Source: Lacisediminihabitans sp040549525 | GTDB taxonomy: Bacteria; Actinomycetota; Actinomycetes; Actinomycetales; Microbacteriaceae | Length of the DNA: 64,000 nt | NCBI RefSeq assembly: GCF_040549525.1 | Contig: NZ_JBEPTM010000011.1 | Span: forward strand, 1-64,000 | Direction of reading: 5' to 3' | Part shown: one piece after another, positions 41,605 through 49,539 of the stretch | How positions within the stretch are numbered: position 1 is the first letter of the stretch | Layout of the letters: each line of letters begins with the position of its first letter | Position numbers and translations under genes: made by a program | The notes under the pieces: model-generated | Databases searched by the model: none | What the model was told of the DNA's origin: nothing | What the model saw: the letters and a program-made list of their open reading frames with translations, nothing else

Positions 41605-42833
41605 GCGCTCCGGAGGCCGCCCTCATCCTCGAGCGGTGCAACGACCTCGCGGGGCTGTCGAGCCAGCCGGACCGGCTCGAGCGGGTGCACCTCTCGCCGG
41701 AGCATCGCGCCGCCAACGACCTCGTCGCCCGCTGGATGACCGAGGCCGGCCTCTCGACCTGGCAGGATGCCGCCGGCAACCAGTGTGGCCGCCTGGAGGG
41801 CTCGACGCCGGGGCTGCCAGCCCTGCTGCTCGGTTCGCACATCGACACGGTTCCGGATGCCGGTCGTTACGACGGCATGCTCGGCGTGCTTCTCGCGATC
41901 GCCGTCGTCGACCGCCTGCGCCGATCCGGCATCACCCTGCCCTTCGCGCTCGAGGTGGTGGCCTTCAGCGACGAGGAGGGCACCCGCTTCGGCACAGCGC
42001 TGCTCGGCAGCCGGGCCCTGGCCGGCACCTGGAACGAGGAGTGGTGGCAGCTCACTGACAGGGACGGCATCACGCTCGCCGAGGCCTTCCAGGACTTCGG
42101 GCTCGACCCCGCGCGTCTGCCGGGGGCCTTTCGCCGCGCGGAGTCGCTCGTCGGCTACCTCGAAGCGCATATCGAGCAGGGCATGCAACTCGAGGACGCC
42201 GATCGGCGGCTGGCCGTCGTCACCTCGATCGCCGGTGCACGCCGCTTCGCACTCACGGTGACCGGCACGGCGGGGCACGCGGGTGGTACGCCGTTCGACC
42301 GTCGCCGGGACGCCCTCGTCGGCGCGAGCGAACTGGTCGTCGCCATCGAGCGACTCTCGAAGGAGACGGGAACGATCGGCACCGTCGGGCGCCTGCAGGC
42401 GTTCCCGGGCGGGGTGAACGTGATTCCCGGCAGGGTGGAGCTGAGCCTCGACCTCCGCGCCGAATTCGACGCCGACCGCGATGACTGTCTCGAACGCATC
42501 CGCGCCGCCGCCGACGAGATCTGCACCCGGCGCGGGCTCGGTTTCGCCGCGACGGAGACGTACCGGGCCGACGCCGTCAGCTGCGATCCCGGCCTGCAGG
42601 CGGCGATCGGTGCGGGAATCCGCTCCACCGGTGATGCCGATCCGATGGCCTTCTGGAGCCGTGCGGGCCACGACGGGGTCGCCGTCTCGGCGCTCACCCG
42701 ATTCGCCATGCTGTTCCTGCGCTGTCGCGGGGGCGTGAGTCACCATCCGGATGAGCATGTGACGGCGGCGGATGTCGCGGCAGCGCTCGACGCGTATGAG
42801 GCTGCGGTTCGCCACCTGGTGTCAGAGTACTGA
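41601..42833 (+). CDS. M20-family amidohydrolase, allantoate amidohydrolase type
   Basis: A 410-residue zinc or manganese hydrolase of the AllC / N-carbamoyl-amino-acid hydrolase group. Metal and active-site motifs are GSHIDTVPDAGRYDGMLG, SDEEGTRFG, EAHIEQGMQLED, GTAGHAGGTPFDRR and SRAGHDGVA. Coupled to pucG by an ATGA overlap, it most likely converts allantoate to ureidoglycine plus CO2 and ammonia. A ureidoglycolate or carbamoyl-amino-acid substrate cannot be excluded. Confidence 0.88.
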   Translation: MSAPEAALILERCNDLAGLSSQPDRLERVHLSPEHRAANDLVARWMTEAGLSTWQDAAGNQCGRLEGSTPGLPALLLGSHIDTVPDAGRYDGMLGVLLAIAVVDRLRRSGITLPFALEVVAFSDEEGTRFGTALLGSRALAGTWNEEWWQLTDRDGITLAEAFQDFGLDPARLPGAFRRAESLVGYLEAHIEQGMQLEDADRRLAVVTSIAGARRFALTVTGTAGHAGGTPFDRRRDALVGASELVVAIERLSKETGTIGTVGRLQAFPGGVNVIPGRVELSLDLRAEFDADRDDCLERIRAAADEICTRRGLGFAATETYRADAVSCDPGLQAAIGAGIRSTGDADPMAFWSRAGHDGVAVSALTRFAMLFLRCRGGVSHHPDEHVTAADVAAALDAYEAAVRHLVSEY

Positions 42834-42861
42834 CATCGGATGACGACGGGCCGGTCGGGGG

Positions 42862-43410
42862 CTACAGCCGATCGACATCGTGCCCGTCGAAGAGGTCCCC
42901 GCATTCCACTTCCCGCACGCCGTTGGCCGCGAGGTAGTCGCGCGCACCCCGGTCACCGACGAGGGTCGAGGCGACAGCGTCCCAGTGCGCATTGCCGATC
43001 AGCACCGGATGCCCCGGTCGACCGTCGAACACCGCCTGCCTCAGTGTGTGGCTGGTCACCGGCTGCTCGAGCATCCGCTCCGCGACCGCGACCGGCAGAC
43101 CGGGAATGTCGACGAGGGTGATGAGTGCCGCATCCCCGCTGGCCGCGTCGAGTCCCACCCGCAGGGACTCGCCCATGCCATCGGCCCAGTTCTCCGCGAC
43201 CAGGGTCTCGCAGCCCACCGGCACGAGGCCTCCCGCTTCCTCGGCGGCCGCTCCGAGCACCACGAGCACGCGGGTGCAGCCGGCCTCGCGAAGCAGGCCA
43301 GCGGCTCGGGCGATCCAGGGCTCGCCCTCCGCGGTGAGCAGCAGCGCCTTCGGTCGCCCGAGGCGGGAGCCTTTGCCCGCCGCGAGCACGATTCCGGTGA
43401 GCGTGGCCAT
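42862..43410 (-). CDS. MobA/MocA-like nucleotidyltransferase, probable molybdopterin cytidylyltransferase
   Basis: A 182-residue NTP transferase with GIVLAAGKGSRLGRPKALL (nucleotide loop) and LITLVDIPGLPVAVAERML (metal Asp). MocA attaches CMP to molybdopterin for xanthine-dehydrogenase-type enzymes. Location among purine genes, with xdhC and an xdh subunit further on, favours MocA over MobA. ATG at 43410 faces uraD across only 16 bp. Confidence 0.8.
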   Translation of the reverse strand: MATLTGIVLAAGKGSRLGRPKALLLTAEGEPWIARAAGLLREAGCTRVLVVLGAAAEEAGGLVPVGCETLVAENWADGMGESLRVGLDAASGDAALITLVDIPGLPVAVAERMLEQPVTSHTLRQAVFDGRPGHPVLIGNAHWDAVASTLVGDRGARDYLAANGVREVECGDLFDGHDVDRL

Positions 43411-43426
43411 GGGTAATGTTAGGCAG
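43411..43426. promoter_or_regulatory. 16 bp bidirectional promoter core between mocA-like gene and uraD
   Basis: TAATGT (43414-43419) on the plus strand and TAACAT (43421-43416) on the minus strand overlap in the symmetric word TAATGTTA. Each ends 5-7 nt before its own ATG. Both mRNAs would be leaderless and the two polymerases would compete for the same DNA. Confidence 0.55.
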
Positions 43427-43930
43427 ATGATCGAGCTGCCCCTCACCGAACTCCGAGCCGGACTGATGGCGAGCCTCGCGGTGCCCCGTTGGGTCGACGA
43501 TGTGGTGCGGGTTGCTCCGTTCGAGTCCGTCGCGGAGCTGCTGGAGGTGGCGAGCGCGGCCGCGACCCCGCTCAGTGCGAGCGAGATCGACGAGGCGATC
43601 GGGCATCACCCGCGCATCGGTGAGCAGCCGGTGGGGGATGGCGCGGCGCAGGCCTTCAGCCGCAACGAGCAGGCTGGCCTCGGCTCGGACGAGGAAGATC
43701 TCGCCGCCGAGATCGCGGCCGGGAATGTCGCCTATGAGCAGCGGTTCGGACGCGTGTTCATCATCCGTGCCGCCGGACGGTCCCGGGCAGAGATCCTCGC
43801 CGAACTCGAGAGGCGCCTCGAGCTGCCGAACAGCTCGGAGCTCGAGATCGTCGGCGAGCAACTGCGCGACATCGCCCTGCTGCGCATCGAGAAGCTGTGG
43901 GCCGCTCCCGTCGAGGGCGAGCTGCCGTGA
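43427..43930 (+). CDS. uraD: 2-oxo-4-hydroxy-4-carboxy-5-ureidoimidazoline (OHCU) decarboxylase
   Basis: A 167-residue all-helical enzyme giving S-allantoin from OHCU. The diagnostic motifs are IGHHPRIGE (catalytic His) and SRNEQAGL, with the late FGRVFIIRAAGRSRAEIL. It overlaps uraH by 4 bases. Together with uricase and UraH it completes urate to allantoin. Confidence 0.93.
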   Translation: MIELPLTELRAGLMASLAVPRWVDDVVRVAPFESVAELLEVASAAATPLSASEIDEAIGHHPRIGEQPVGDGAAQAFSRNEQAGLGSDEEDLAAEIAAGNVAYEQRFGRVFIIRAAGRSRAEILAELERRLELPNSSELEIVGEQLRDIALLRIEKLWAAPVEGELP

Positions 43931-44244
43931 GCCACGTCACCACCCATGTGCTCGACACCGCGACGGGACGACCCGCGGTCGGTGTGCCGGTCACTCTGTT
44001 CACCGCCGAGGGATCTGCCCTCGCGACGGGGTCGACCGACGCCGACGGCCGTATCGCCTCCCTCGGACCGGATGCCCTCCCCCCGGGTCGCTACCGATTG
44101 TGCTTCGATACCGGCACCTGGTTCGGCGAAGCTCCGCACTTCTTCCCGCTCGTGACGATCGACTTCGTTCTCGGAGGGACCGCCCACCACCACGTTCCGC
44201 TGCTGCTGAGCCCCTTCGCGTTTTCGACCTATCGCGGCAGCTGA
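43927..44244 (+). CDS. uraH: 5-hydroxyisourate hydrolase (transthyretin-like)
   Basis: A 105-residue HIU hydrolase. Family marks are the N-terminal HVLDTATGRPA, then DGRI, and the C-terminal tetrapeptide YRGS preceded by HHHVPLLLSPFAFST. GTG at 43927 overlaps the uraD stop. It hydrolyses the uricase product to OHCU. Confidence 0.94.
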   Translation: MSHVTTHVLDTATGRPAVGVPVTLFTAEGSALATGSTDADGRIASLGPDALPPGRYRLCFDTGTWFGEAPHFFPLVTIDFVLGGTAHHHVPLLLSPFAFSTYRGS

Positions 44245-44290
44245 GCTCCGTGCGGGGTGTCGCCCGCCGCCTGCGCGCTGCACAACGCCG

Positions 44291-44390
44291 TCGTGCATAA
44301 CTCCTGCAATCCGGGTCTTTCGCGGCAATGGTCCCCGCAATCTCGGGGTCGACCCGAGAGCCGGCGTCGAGCCGCAGGAGTTATGCATGC
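44291..44390. repeat. 100 bp inverted-repeat element (type B) in a convergent gap
   Basis: TGCATAACTCCTGC (44294-44307) pairs perfectly with GCAGGAGTTATGCA (44374-44387). The interior includes CTCGGGGTCGACCCGAG, itself nearly palindromic. It fills most of the gap between uraH and the guanine deaminase, and shares arms with 19091-19192 and 49433-49526. Confidence 0.85.
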
Positions 44391-44445
44391 GGGGGTCAGG
44401 GAGGGCAGGAGGATCAGGGCGGGCACAGCGGCGCCGGCCGACACC

Positions 44446-44928
44446 TCAGTAGTCCGTGCGAGCCTCATTCGCCAGCCAGTCGTCGAACGGCGCAGGGGAC
44501 TGCGGGATGCGCACGGACTCCACCGGGATGTGCCAGGTGCTTCGGTCGCGCGCGAACAACTCGTAGAACTCGAGATCGTCGAAACCCCCGCGGGCGGCAT
44601 CGTGCCGGTCGGCGGCGAAGACCACCCGATCGACCCGCGCCCAGAGGGCAGCGGAGAGACAGAGCGGGCACGGTTCGCAGGAGGTGTAGAGGGTCGCCCC
44701 GGCCAGCGAGAACGACCGCTCCACCTGGCAGGCCGCACGGATCGCCACCACCTCGGCGTGGGCGGTGGGATCCAGATCGGCGGTCACCCGGTTCTGCCCC
44801 TCGGCGACCAGCGCGCCGTCGCGCACGATGACCGCGCCGAAGGGTCCGCCACCGTTGGCGATATTCCGGGTGGCGAGTTCGACGGTGCGTTCGAGCCAGC
44901 GGGTGTCATCCGCGTCGAAGGCGGTCAT
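44446..44928 (-). CDS. nucleoside/guanine deaminase of the cytidine-deaminase fold
   Basis: A 160-residue zinc deaminase with PTAHAEVVAIRAAC (zinc His and catalytic Glu) and TSCEPCPLCLSAALWARV (zinc cysteines). The C-terminal FDDLEFYELFARDRSTWHIP resembles GuaD-type guanine deaminases, which make xanthine for xanthine dehydrogenase. ATG at 44928 overlaps the uricase stop by 4 bases, so it is in the uricase operon. Confidence 0.87.
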   Translation of the reverse strand: MTAFDADDTRWLERTVELATRNIANGGGPFGAVIVRDGALVAEGQNRVTADLDPTAHAEVVAIRAACQVERSFSLAGATLYTSCEPCPLCLSAALWARVDRVVFAADRHDAARGGFDDLEFYELFARDRSTWHIPVESVRIPQSPAPFDDWLANEARTDY

Positions 44929-45818
44929 GCGAGCCCCGCCGATGCTCGCCAGGCCTGGCCGGCATCCGGGGCGTCGTCGCGCAGGATGGTGGCCTCGATC
45001 AGTCCGTAGGGCCGGTCGGCGGCGATGAAGACCTCGTTGCTGTTGTCCAAGCCGAACTGGCCGATGTCGTAGCTGAAGTGGTGCCGATTGGGCGCTTTGA
45101 GTCGCACCTCCGCGATGCACGGGTAGGTCTCGAGCAGTGCCTTTCCCATGTGCCACAGCGTCTGCTGCAGGGCGAGGGACTGCAGCGTCGCGAACTCCCG
45201 CACGAGGATGCTCTTGATGCCGCGGTAGACCTCGTCCCACGCGACATCCGTCGTCGTGAAGCGCCACTTGGCATCGAGGGCCGTGGCCATGACGCGGTCG
45301 TGGGTCTCGCTGAGGGTCGTGTAGTCGTCGGTGAGGAATCCGGAGAACTCCGAGCCCGTTGACTTGAGAATGACGAGATCCTTGAATCCGCCGATGACGT
45401 GTTCGCCAGAGGCATCCACCGTCACCGCGGCGGTGCGGACCTCCTGGCCCTTGCGCAACCAGGTGTGGTCGTGCTCGGCGCCGTCGACGATGGCGCGTTC
45501 CCAGGCATATTCCTCGATCTCGATGCGGGCCCCCTCCACCGGGTCGACGTCGCGAACGAAGTGGCGGGCCAGCTCGAGGCCGAAGCTCTCGATCGAGTCG
45601 ATGCCCTTCGACTTGGCGAAGGCGAAAGCCGTGTTCTTCTGGGTGTCGGTGGGGAGCACGTTGGACTGGTCTCCCACCAGATAGGCCGGCTCGAACGGGC
45701 CGCGGAGCGCGGTGGACACATTGAGGTCGCGGATCTCGTGCCGCTTCGAATCGCGATAGATGCGCACGAGCCGACACTCGGCTTTGCCGTACTGGTTGTC
45801 GCCAAGGATGATTGCCAT
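44925..45818 (-). CDS. pucL: urate oxidase (uricase)
   Basis: A 297-residue cofactor-free uricase of two T-fold domains that oxidises urate to 5-hydroxyisourate. Conserved segments: NQYGKAECRLVRI (Lys), VLPTDTQKNTAFAFAK (Thr), KSTGSEFSGF, and APNRHHFSYDIGQFG near the end. ATG at 45818 follows GCGAGGATCC. It is coupled to guanine deaminase downstream; allantoinase lies upstream on the same strand. Confidence 0.95.
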   Translation of the reverse strand: MAIILGDNQYGKAECRLVRIYRDSKRHEIRDLNVSTALRGPFEPAYLVGDQSNVLPTDTQKNTAFAFAKSKGIDSIESFGLELARHFVRDVDPVEGARIEIEEYAWERAIVDGAEHDHTWLRKGQEVRTAAVTVDASGEHVIGGFKDLVILKSTGSEFSGFLTDDYTTLSETHDRVMATALDAKWRFTTTDVAWDEVYRGIKSILVREFATLQSLALQQTLWHMGKALLETYPCIAEVRLKAPNRHHFSYDIGQFGLDNSNEVFIAADRPYGLIEATILRDDAPDAGQAWRASAGLA

Positions 45819-45883
45819 TGTGGGATCCTCGCAAACTCGTGTGACCGCGATGTTTCCGTGGTCAACATTCTTTGTAACGGCGT

Positions 45884-47221
45884 TCACGGCCGACTGAGCA
45901 GCGTGCCGCCGCTCGCTGCATCCGCGGAGACGGATACCGGATGCCCCGCCAGCCAGGTTCGCCGCACGAGCCCGCGCAGTTCGCGCCCGTCGTAGGCGCT
46001 CACGGGGTTCTTGTGCAGGAGCTCGGAGGCGCGCACCGTGAAGGTCGCCTGTGGCGCGAAGGCGATCAGATCCGCGGCCGCACCGACCGCGATGCGGCCC
46101 TTTGCCCAGAGTCCCGCGAAGTCTGCCGGGCCCGTCGCCATCCAGCCGATCACCCGTTCGAGAGGGATTCCGCGGCGCGATGCCTCCGTCCAGACAGCGG
46201 CGAGTCCCGTCTGCAGCCCGGCGATGCCGCCCCAGGCCAGGCCGAAGTCTCCGTCGTGGGCGAACTTGAGCGCGGCGGTGCTCGGACTGTGGTCGGTGAC
46301 CACGATGTCGATGTCGCCGTCGAGAAGGGCCTGCCACAGGGCATCCCGGTTTGCATCCCCGCGGATGGGCGGGCAGCACTTGAACTGGGTGCCACCCTCG
46401 GGCACCTGCTCCTCGCTGATCGCGAGGTAGTGCGGACAGGTCTCCACGGTGATCGGCAGCCCCTCCGCCCGTGCCTCGCGCAGCGCCGGGAGGGCCGCGG
46501 CGGACGACAGGTGGAGGATGTGCGCTCTCGCTCCCGTGCGGCGTACTGCCGCAATGACCCGCTCGATCGCCGTCACCTCCGCCTCATCCGGCCGGGACTC
46601 GACGAAGCGGTGGTAGTCGGTGCCGCCGGCGTTGGCATGGGCGTCGAGTACGCCAGGGTCCTCGGCGTGCACGATGAGCAGTCCGCCGAACCCGGCGATC
46701 TCCGCGAGGGCCCGTTCCAGCTGGGCCGAATCGAGGTGATCGAATTCGTCCACCCCGGATGGCGCGAGAAAGGCCTTGAACCCGAAGACGCCGGCGTCGT
46801 GCAGTTCACGAAGCCGACCGAGGTTCTGCGGCACGGCGCCGCCCCAGAATCCGACATCGACGATCGCCGTGTCGGCCGCGCTGCGTCTCTTGATCTCGAG
46901 CGCGTCGACGGTCGTGGTGGCGGGGATGCTGTTGAGGGGCATGTCGATCAGCGTGGTCACGCCGCCGGCGGCCGCGGCGCGGGTGGCACTGGCGAAGCCC
47001 TCCCACTCGGTGCGGCCGGGCTCGTTGATGTGCACATGGGTGTCGACCAGTCCGGGAAGGAGCACCTCGTCCTCCGCGAGGGTGACTTCGGTCGCGCCCT
47101 CGAGCGGTCGGTCGGAGAGCGCGGCGACCAGGCCCCCGGTGATGCCGACCCACGCGGGGCGGAACACCCCGTCGACGAGTGCGGATGCTGCCCCCACGAC
47201 CAACTCGAACCGTGCGGTCAT
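45884..47221 (-). CDS. allB: allantoinase
   Basis: A 445-residue amidohydrolase opening allantoin to allantoate. Metal ligands are in DTHVHINEPGR, the likely carbamylated Lys in GFKAFLAPSGVDEF, and further His/Asp in IVHAEDPG, ILHLSSAAAL and VTDHSPS. Length and motifs fit AllB rather than dihydropyrimidinase. Its promoter region is shared with the divergent MTHFR-like gene and contains an inverted-repeat element. Confidence 0.92.
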   Translation of the reverse strand: MTARFELVVGAASALVDGVFRPAWVGITGGLVAALSDRPLEGATEVTLAEDEVLLPGLVDTHVHINEPGRTEWEGFASATRAAAAGGVTTLIDMPLNSIPATTTVDALEIKRRSAADTAIVDVGFWGGAVPQNLGRLRELHDAGVFGFKAFLAPSGVDEFDHLDSAQLERALAEIAGFGGLLIVHAEDPGVLDAHANAGGTDYHRFVESRPDEAEVTAIERVIAAVRRTGARAHILHLSSAAALPALREARAEGLPITVETCPHYLAISEEQVPEGGTQFKCCPPIRGDANRDALWQALLDGDIDIVVTDHSPSTAALKFAHDGDFGLAWGGIAGLQTGLAAVWTEASRRGIPLERVIGWMATGPADFAGLWAKGRIAVGAAADLIAFAPQATFTVRASELLHKNPVSAYDGRELRGLVRRTWLAGHPVSVSADAASGGTLLSRP

Positions 47222-47246
47222 CCGCTCCCCCTCGTCTGCTCCTCTT

Positions 47247-47346
47247 CATTATTCAGGAACCTGTGGGGCGGGAGGGACGACTGTTTACCAGAGGGACCTC
47301 GGTGGGTGACATCCGCCCGATCCGTCCCACAGGTTCCTGAATAATG
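47247..47346. repeat. 100 bp inverted-repeat element (type E) in a divergent promoter
   Basis: Perfect 21 bp arms (47247-47267 and 47326-47346) contain ATTCAGGAACCTGTGGG and its complement and enclose 58 bp. It occupies nearly all of the 130 bp between the starts of allB and the MTHFR-like gene, ending 5 bp before the latter's ATG. Confidence 0.85.
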
Positions 47347-47351
47347 AGGGG

Positions 47352-48404
47352 ATGACGATCGCAGCGCTCGACGCGTGCCCCAAGCGCATGGAGTATGGTC
47401 CGTGCGGCGGGGTCGAGCTCGACGGCAGCTGCGAGGTGTCACCGGCTCCGTGCGTGTTCCTCGCGCTGCCGACGGTTCGCTGGCACGGCATCGAACGCGC
47501 GGTGGAGCCCGGTGCGGCCGACCCGCTGCCCCAGCCCGTGACATCCGCCGGAGCGGAGCGGATGCGAGCCCTCCTGCACACTCGCGCGATCGTCGTCGCC
47601 GATTTCCCGGCGCGTGCCCTCGATGCCGCCTCGATCGCCGAGTGCGCCGACATCCTCTCCGGCAGGGTGGATGCCGTGCTCGCCGGGGACGCGGGTGCCG
47701 CCCGCGTGCAGTTCCCACCCTCCTATCGTGCGCACCTGATCCAATCCGCCGGCCTTCCGGTGTGGACCGGATTCAACTGCCGCGATCGCAACCGGGTCGC
47801 GCTGGAGGGCGAGCTCGCCGGCCTGGCGCACGTCGGAGTCGCGGGCGTGCACTGCGTCACCGGAGACCACACCCTCACCGGCAGCCGACCGGATGCCGCG
47901 CCCGTCTTCGACCTCGACTCGACCGAGACCGCCGCACTCGCCCGTGCCGCCGGTCACCTGGTGTCCGTGGGAGAGTCCCCGGCCACGCCTCCCGTCGACC
48001 GGCGCCCGGCCCGACTGCTGGAGAAGATGCACGCGGGCGCGGAGGTCTGTTTCGTCAATCACGCCGGCGGCGCGGCGCCTGTCGCGGCGTTCGTCGATTC
48101 GGCCCGGCAGCTCGGCGCCACGATGATCTTCGTTCCGTGCGTGCCGATAGTGGTGGACCGCGAGAGCGCGGAACTGCTTCGCAGCTTCACGACCCTCGTG
48201 CTGCCCGAGGGCTATCTCGACCGCATCCTCGCCGCGCGCGATCCGTTCGCCGAGGGCATCGCCGCCGCGGTCGAACTCGCGCGAGAACTGCTGCAGATCG
48301 ACGGCGTCCGTGGCATCAACCTCTCTGGCGGCACCGGTCCCGGGCGTGAAGCCTGGTTCGCCGAGGCCCTCGCCCGCATCTCCGACGAATTGGATGTCTC
48401 ATGA
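47352..48404 (+). CDS. methylenetetrahydrofolate-reductase-like protein with cysteine-rich N-terminus
   Basis: A 350-residue protein. The first 35 residues match the small cysteine motif usually called MTHFR_C (CPKRMEYGPCGGVELDG and CEVSPAPC). The rest resembles the flavin TIM barrel of MetF-type reductases, but weakly (NCRDRNRVALEGELAGLAHVGV, VHCVTGDHTL, EKMHAGAEVCFVNHAGG). It probably handles one-carbon units on tetrahydrofolate, which is consistent with formyl or formimino groups released from purines. Reaction not demonstrated. Confidence 0.75.
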   Translation: MTIAALDACPKRMEYGPCGGVELDGSCEVSPAPCVFLALPTVRWHGIERAVEPGAADPLPQPVTSAGAERMRALLHTRAIVVADFPARALDAASIAECADILSGRVDAVLAGDAGAARVQFPPSYRAHLIQSAGLPVWTGFNCRDRNRVALEGELAGLAHVGVAGVHCVTGDHTLTGSRPDAAPVFDLDSTETAALARAAGHLVSVGESPATPPVDRRPARLLEKMHAGAEVCFVNHAGGAAPVAAFVDSARQLGATMIFVPCVPIVVDRESAELLRSFTTLVLPEGYLDRILAARDPFAEGIAAAVELARELLQIDGVRGINLSGGTGPGREAWFAEALARISDELDVS

Positions 48405-49000
48405 GTGACGTTTTCTGGAATGACCGCTACGCCGCCGCCGCGGCATCCGGCGAACCGGTGTGGTCGATAGAACCGAACGCCTGGATCGAGCGGGTCACCG
48501 GCACTCTCCCTCCCGGATCAGCGATCGACCTTGCCGCCGGGGAGGGGCGGAACGCCCTGTGGCTGGCCTCGCGCGGCTGGAGGGTCACGGCTGTCGACTT
48601 CGCCTCGGAGGGCCTCGCGATCGGGCGGCAGCGCGCCGCCTCCGCGGGTCTCGAACTGGACTGGGTGACGGCGGATGCCACCACCTGGGTGTCGCCGACC
48701 CCCGCCGACCTCGTGGTCGTCGCCTACCTCCAGCTGCCCGCGGCAGAGCTCACCGCGGCGATCTCGAATGCGATAGCCTCCCTCGCGCCCGGAGGCACGC
48801 TGGCCCTGATCGGCCACGACAGCGAGAACCTCGAGCACGGGACCGGCGGCCCGAAGGATCCAGCGATGCTCTGGGGCCTCGAGGCGGTGCGTTCGGCCGC
48901 AGCCGGTCTCGACATCATCGAGTGCCGCCGCTACGACCGCACGACGGCGGACGGCTCCGTGGCGATCGACACGATCCTGCTCGCGACGAAGCCCGCGTGA
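48401..49000 (+). CDS. class I SAM-dependent methyltransferase
   Basis: A 199-residue Rossmann-fold methyltransferase. Motif I is IDLAAGEGRNALWLASRGW (SAM binding), followed by VTAVDFASEGL and an acidic loop near VVVAYLQLPA. It starts FWNDRYAAAAASGEPVWS, typical of the tellurite/thiopurine-type group. It overlaps the MTHFR-like gene by 4 bases. Substrate unknown. Confidence 0.82.
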   Translation: MSDVFWNDRYAAAAASGEPVWSIEPNAWIERVTGTLPPGSAIDLAAGEGRNALWLASRGWRVTAVDFASEGLAIGRQRAASAGLELDWVTADATTWVSPTPADLVVVAYLQLPAAELTAAISNAIASLAPGGTLALIGHDSENLEHGTGGPKDPAMLWGLEAVRSAAAGLDIIECRRYDRTTADGSVAIDTILLATKPA

Positions 49001-49001
49001 T

Positions 49002-49394
49002 CTAGCGTTCGACGAACCCGGAGGATCCGAGCATCCGCTCCACACGCACGGCGATGGCGACCCGCTCGGGATTCACCCGCGGCTGCCGGTAGCGCTCGGC
49101 ATAGCGGGCAACGGCGAGGGCGATGCTCTCGGGATCTTCGAGCACCTCAGCCTGGCCGATGAGGGTGATCCAGCCGGCACCCTCCACCTGGCAGATGGTG
49201 GCATGGCCGGAACGACGCGCGTTCAGAACCTTCTGCGAGGAGCGCGAGGTGATGACGAACGCGGTGCCGTCATGAAGCGTGAATCCGACCGGCACCGTGT
49301 GGATGGATCCGTTGCGGGAGAGAGTCGAGAGCGTGGCGAGGTGCCGCTCGGTCACGAAGCGGACGCCGTCGTCGGTGAGCTGGGGAGCGGACAT
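49002..49394 (-). CDS. PPOX-class (FMN or F420-binding split-barrel) oxidoreductase
   Basis: A 130-residue split beta-barrel protein (LATLSTLSRNGSIHTVPVGF, ITSRSSQKVLNARRSG, GWITLIGQAEVLED). Actinobacterial relatives mostly bind F420 rather than FMN. The convergent methyltransferase ends 1 nt away. Downstream reaction unknown. Confidence 0.82.
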   Translation of the reverse strand: MSAPQLTDDGVRFVTERHLATLSTLSRNGSIHTVPVGFTLHDGTAFVITSRSSQKVLNARRSGHATICQVEGAGWITLIGQAEVLEDPESIALAVARYAERYRQPRVNPERVAIAVRVERMLGSSGFVER

Positions 49395-49432
49395 GACCCG
49401 ATTCTCTCATCCCGGCAGACCCAGTCTCCTGC

Positions 49433-49526
49433 TGCACAACTCCTGCAGTGTGCCCCGGGCGGCGAGAGGAACCCCGTGTTTGTGGGCACCCCAGGCTGGC
49501 GGCCGCCAGACTGCAGGAGTTATGCA
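49433..49526. repeat. 94 bp inverted-repeat element (type B)
   Basis: TGCACAACTCCTGCAGT (49433-49449) pairs with ACTGCAGGAGTTATGCA (49510-49526), 16 of 17 matching. The interior has GGGCACCCC-type complementarity. It lies between the pyridoxamine-phosphate-oxidase-like gene and the PPOX gene, and shares arms with 19091-19192 and 44291-44390. Confidence 0.85.
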
Positions 49527-49539
49527 GAAGAGGGGTGGC

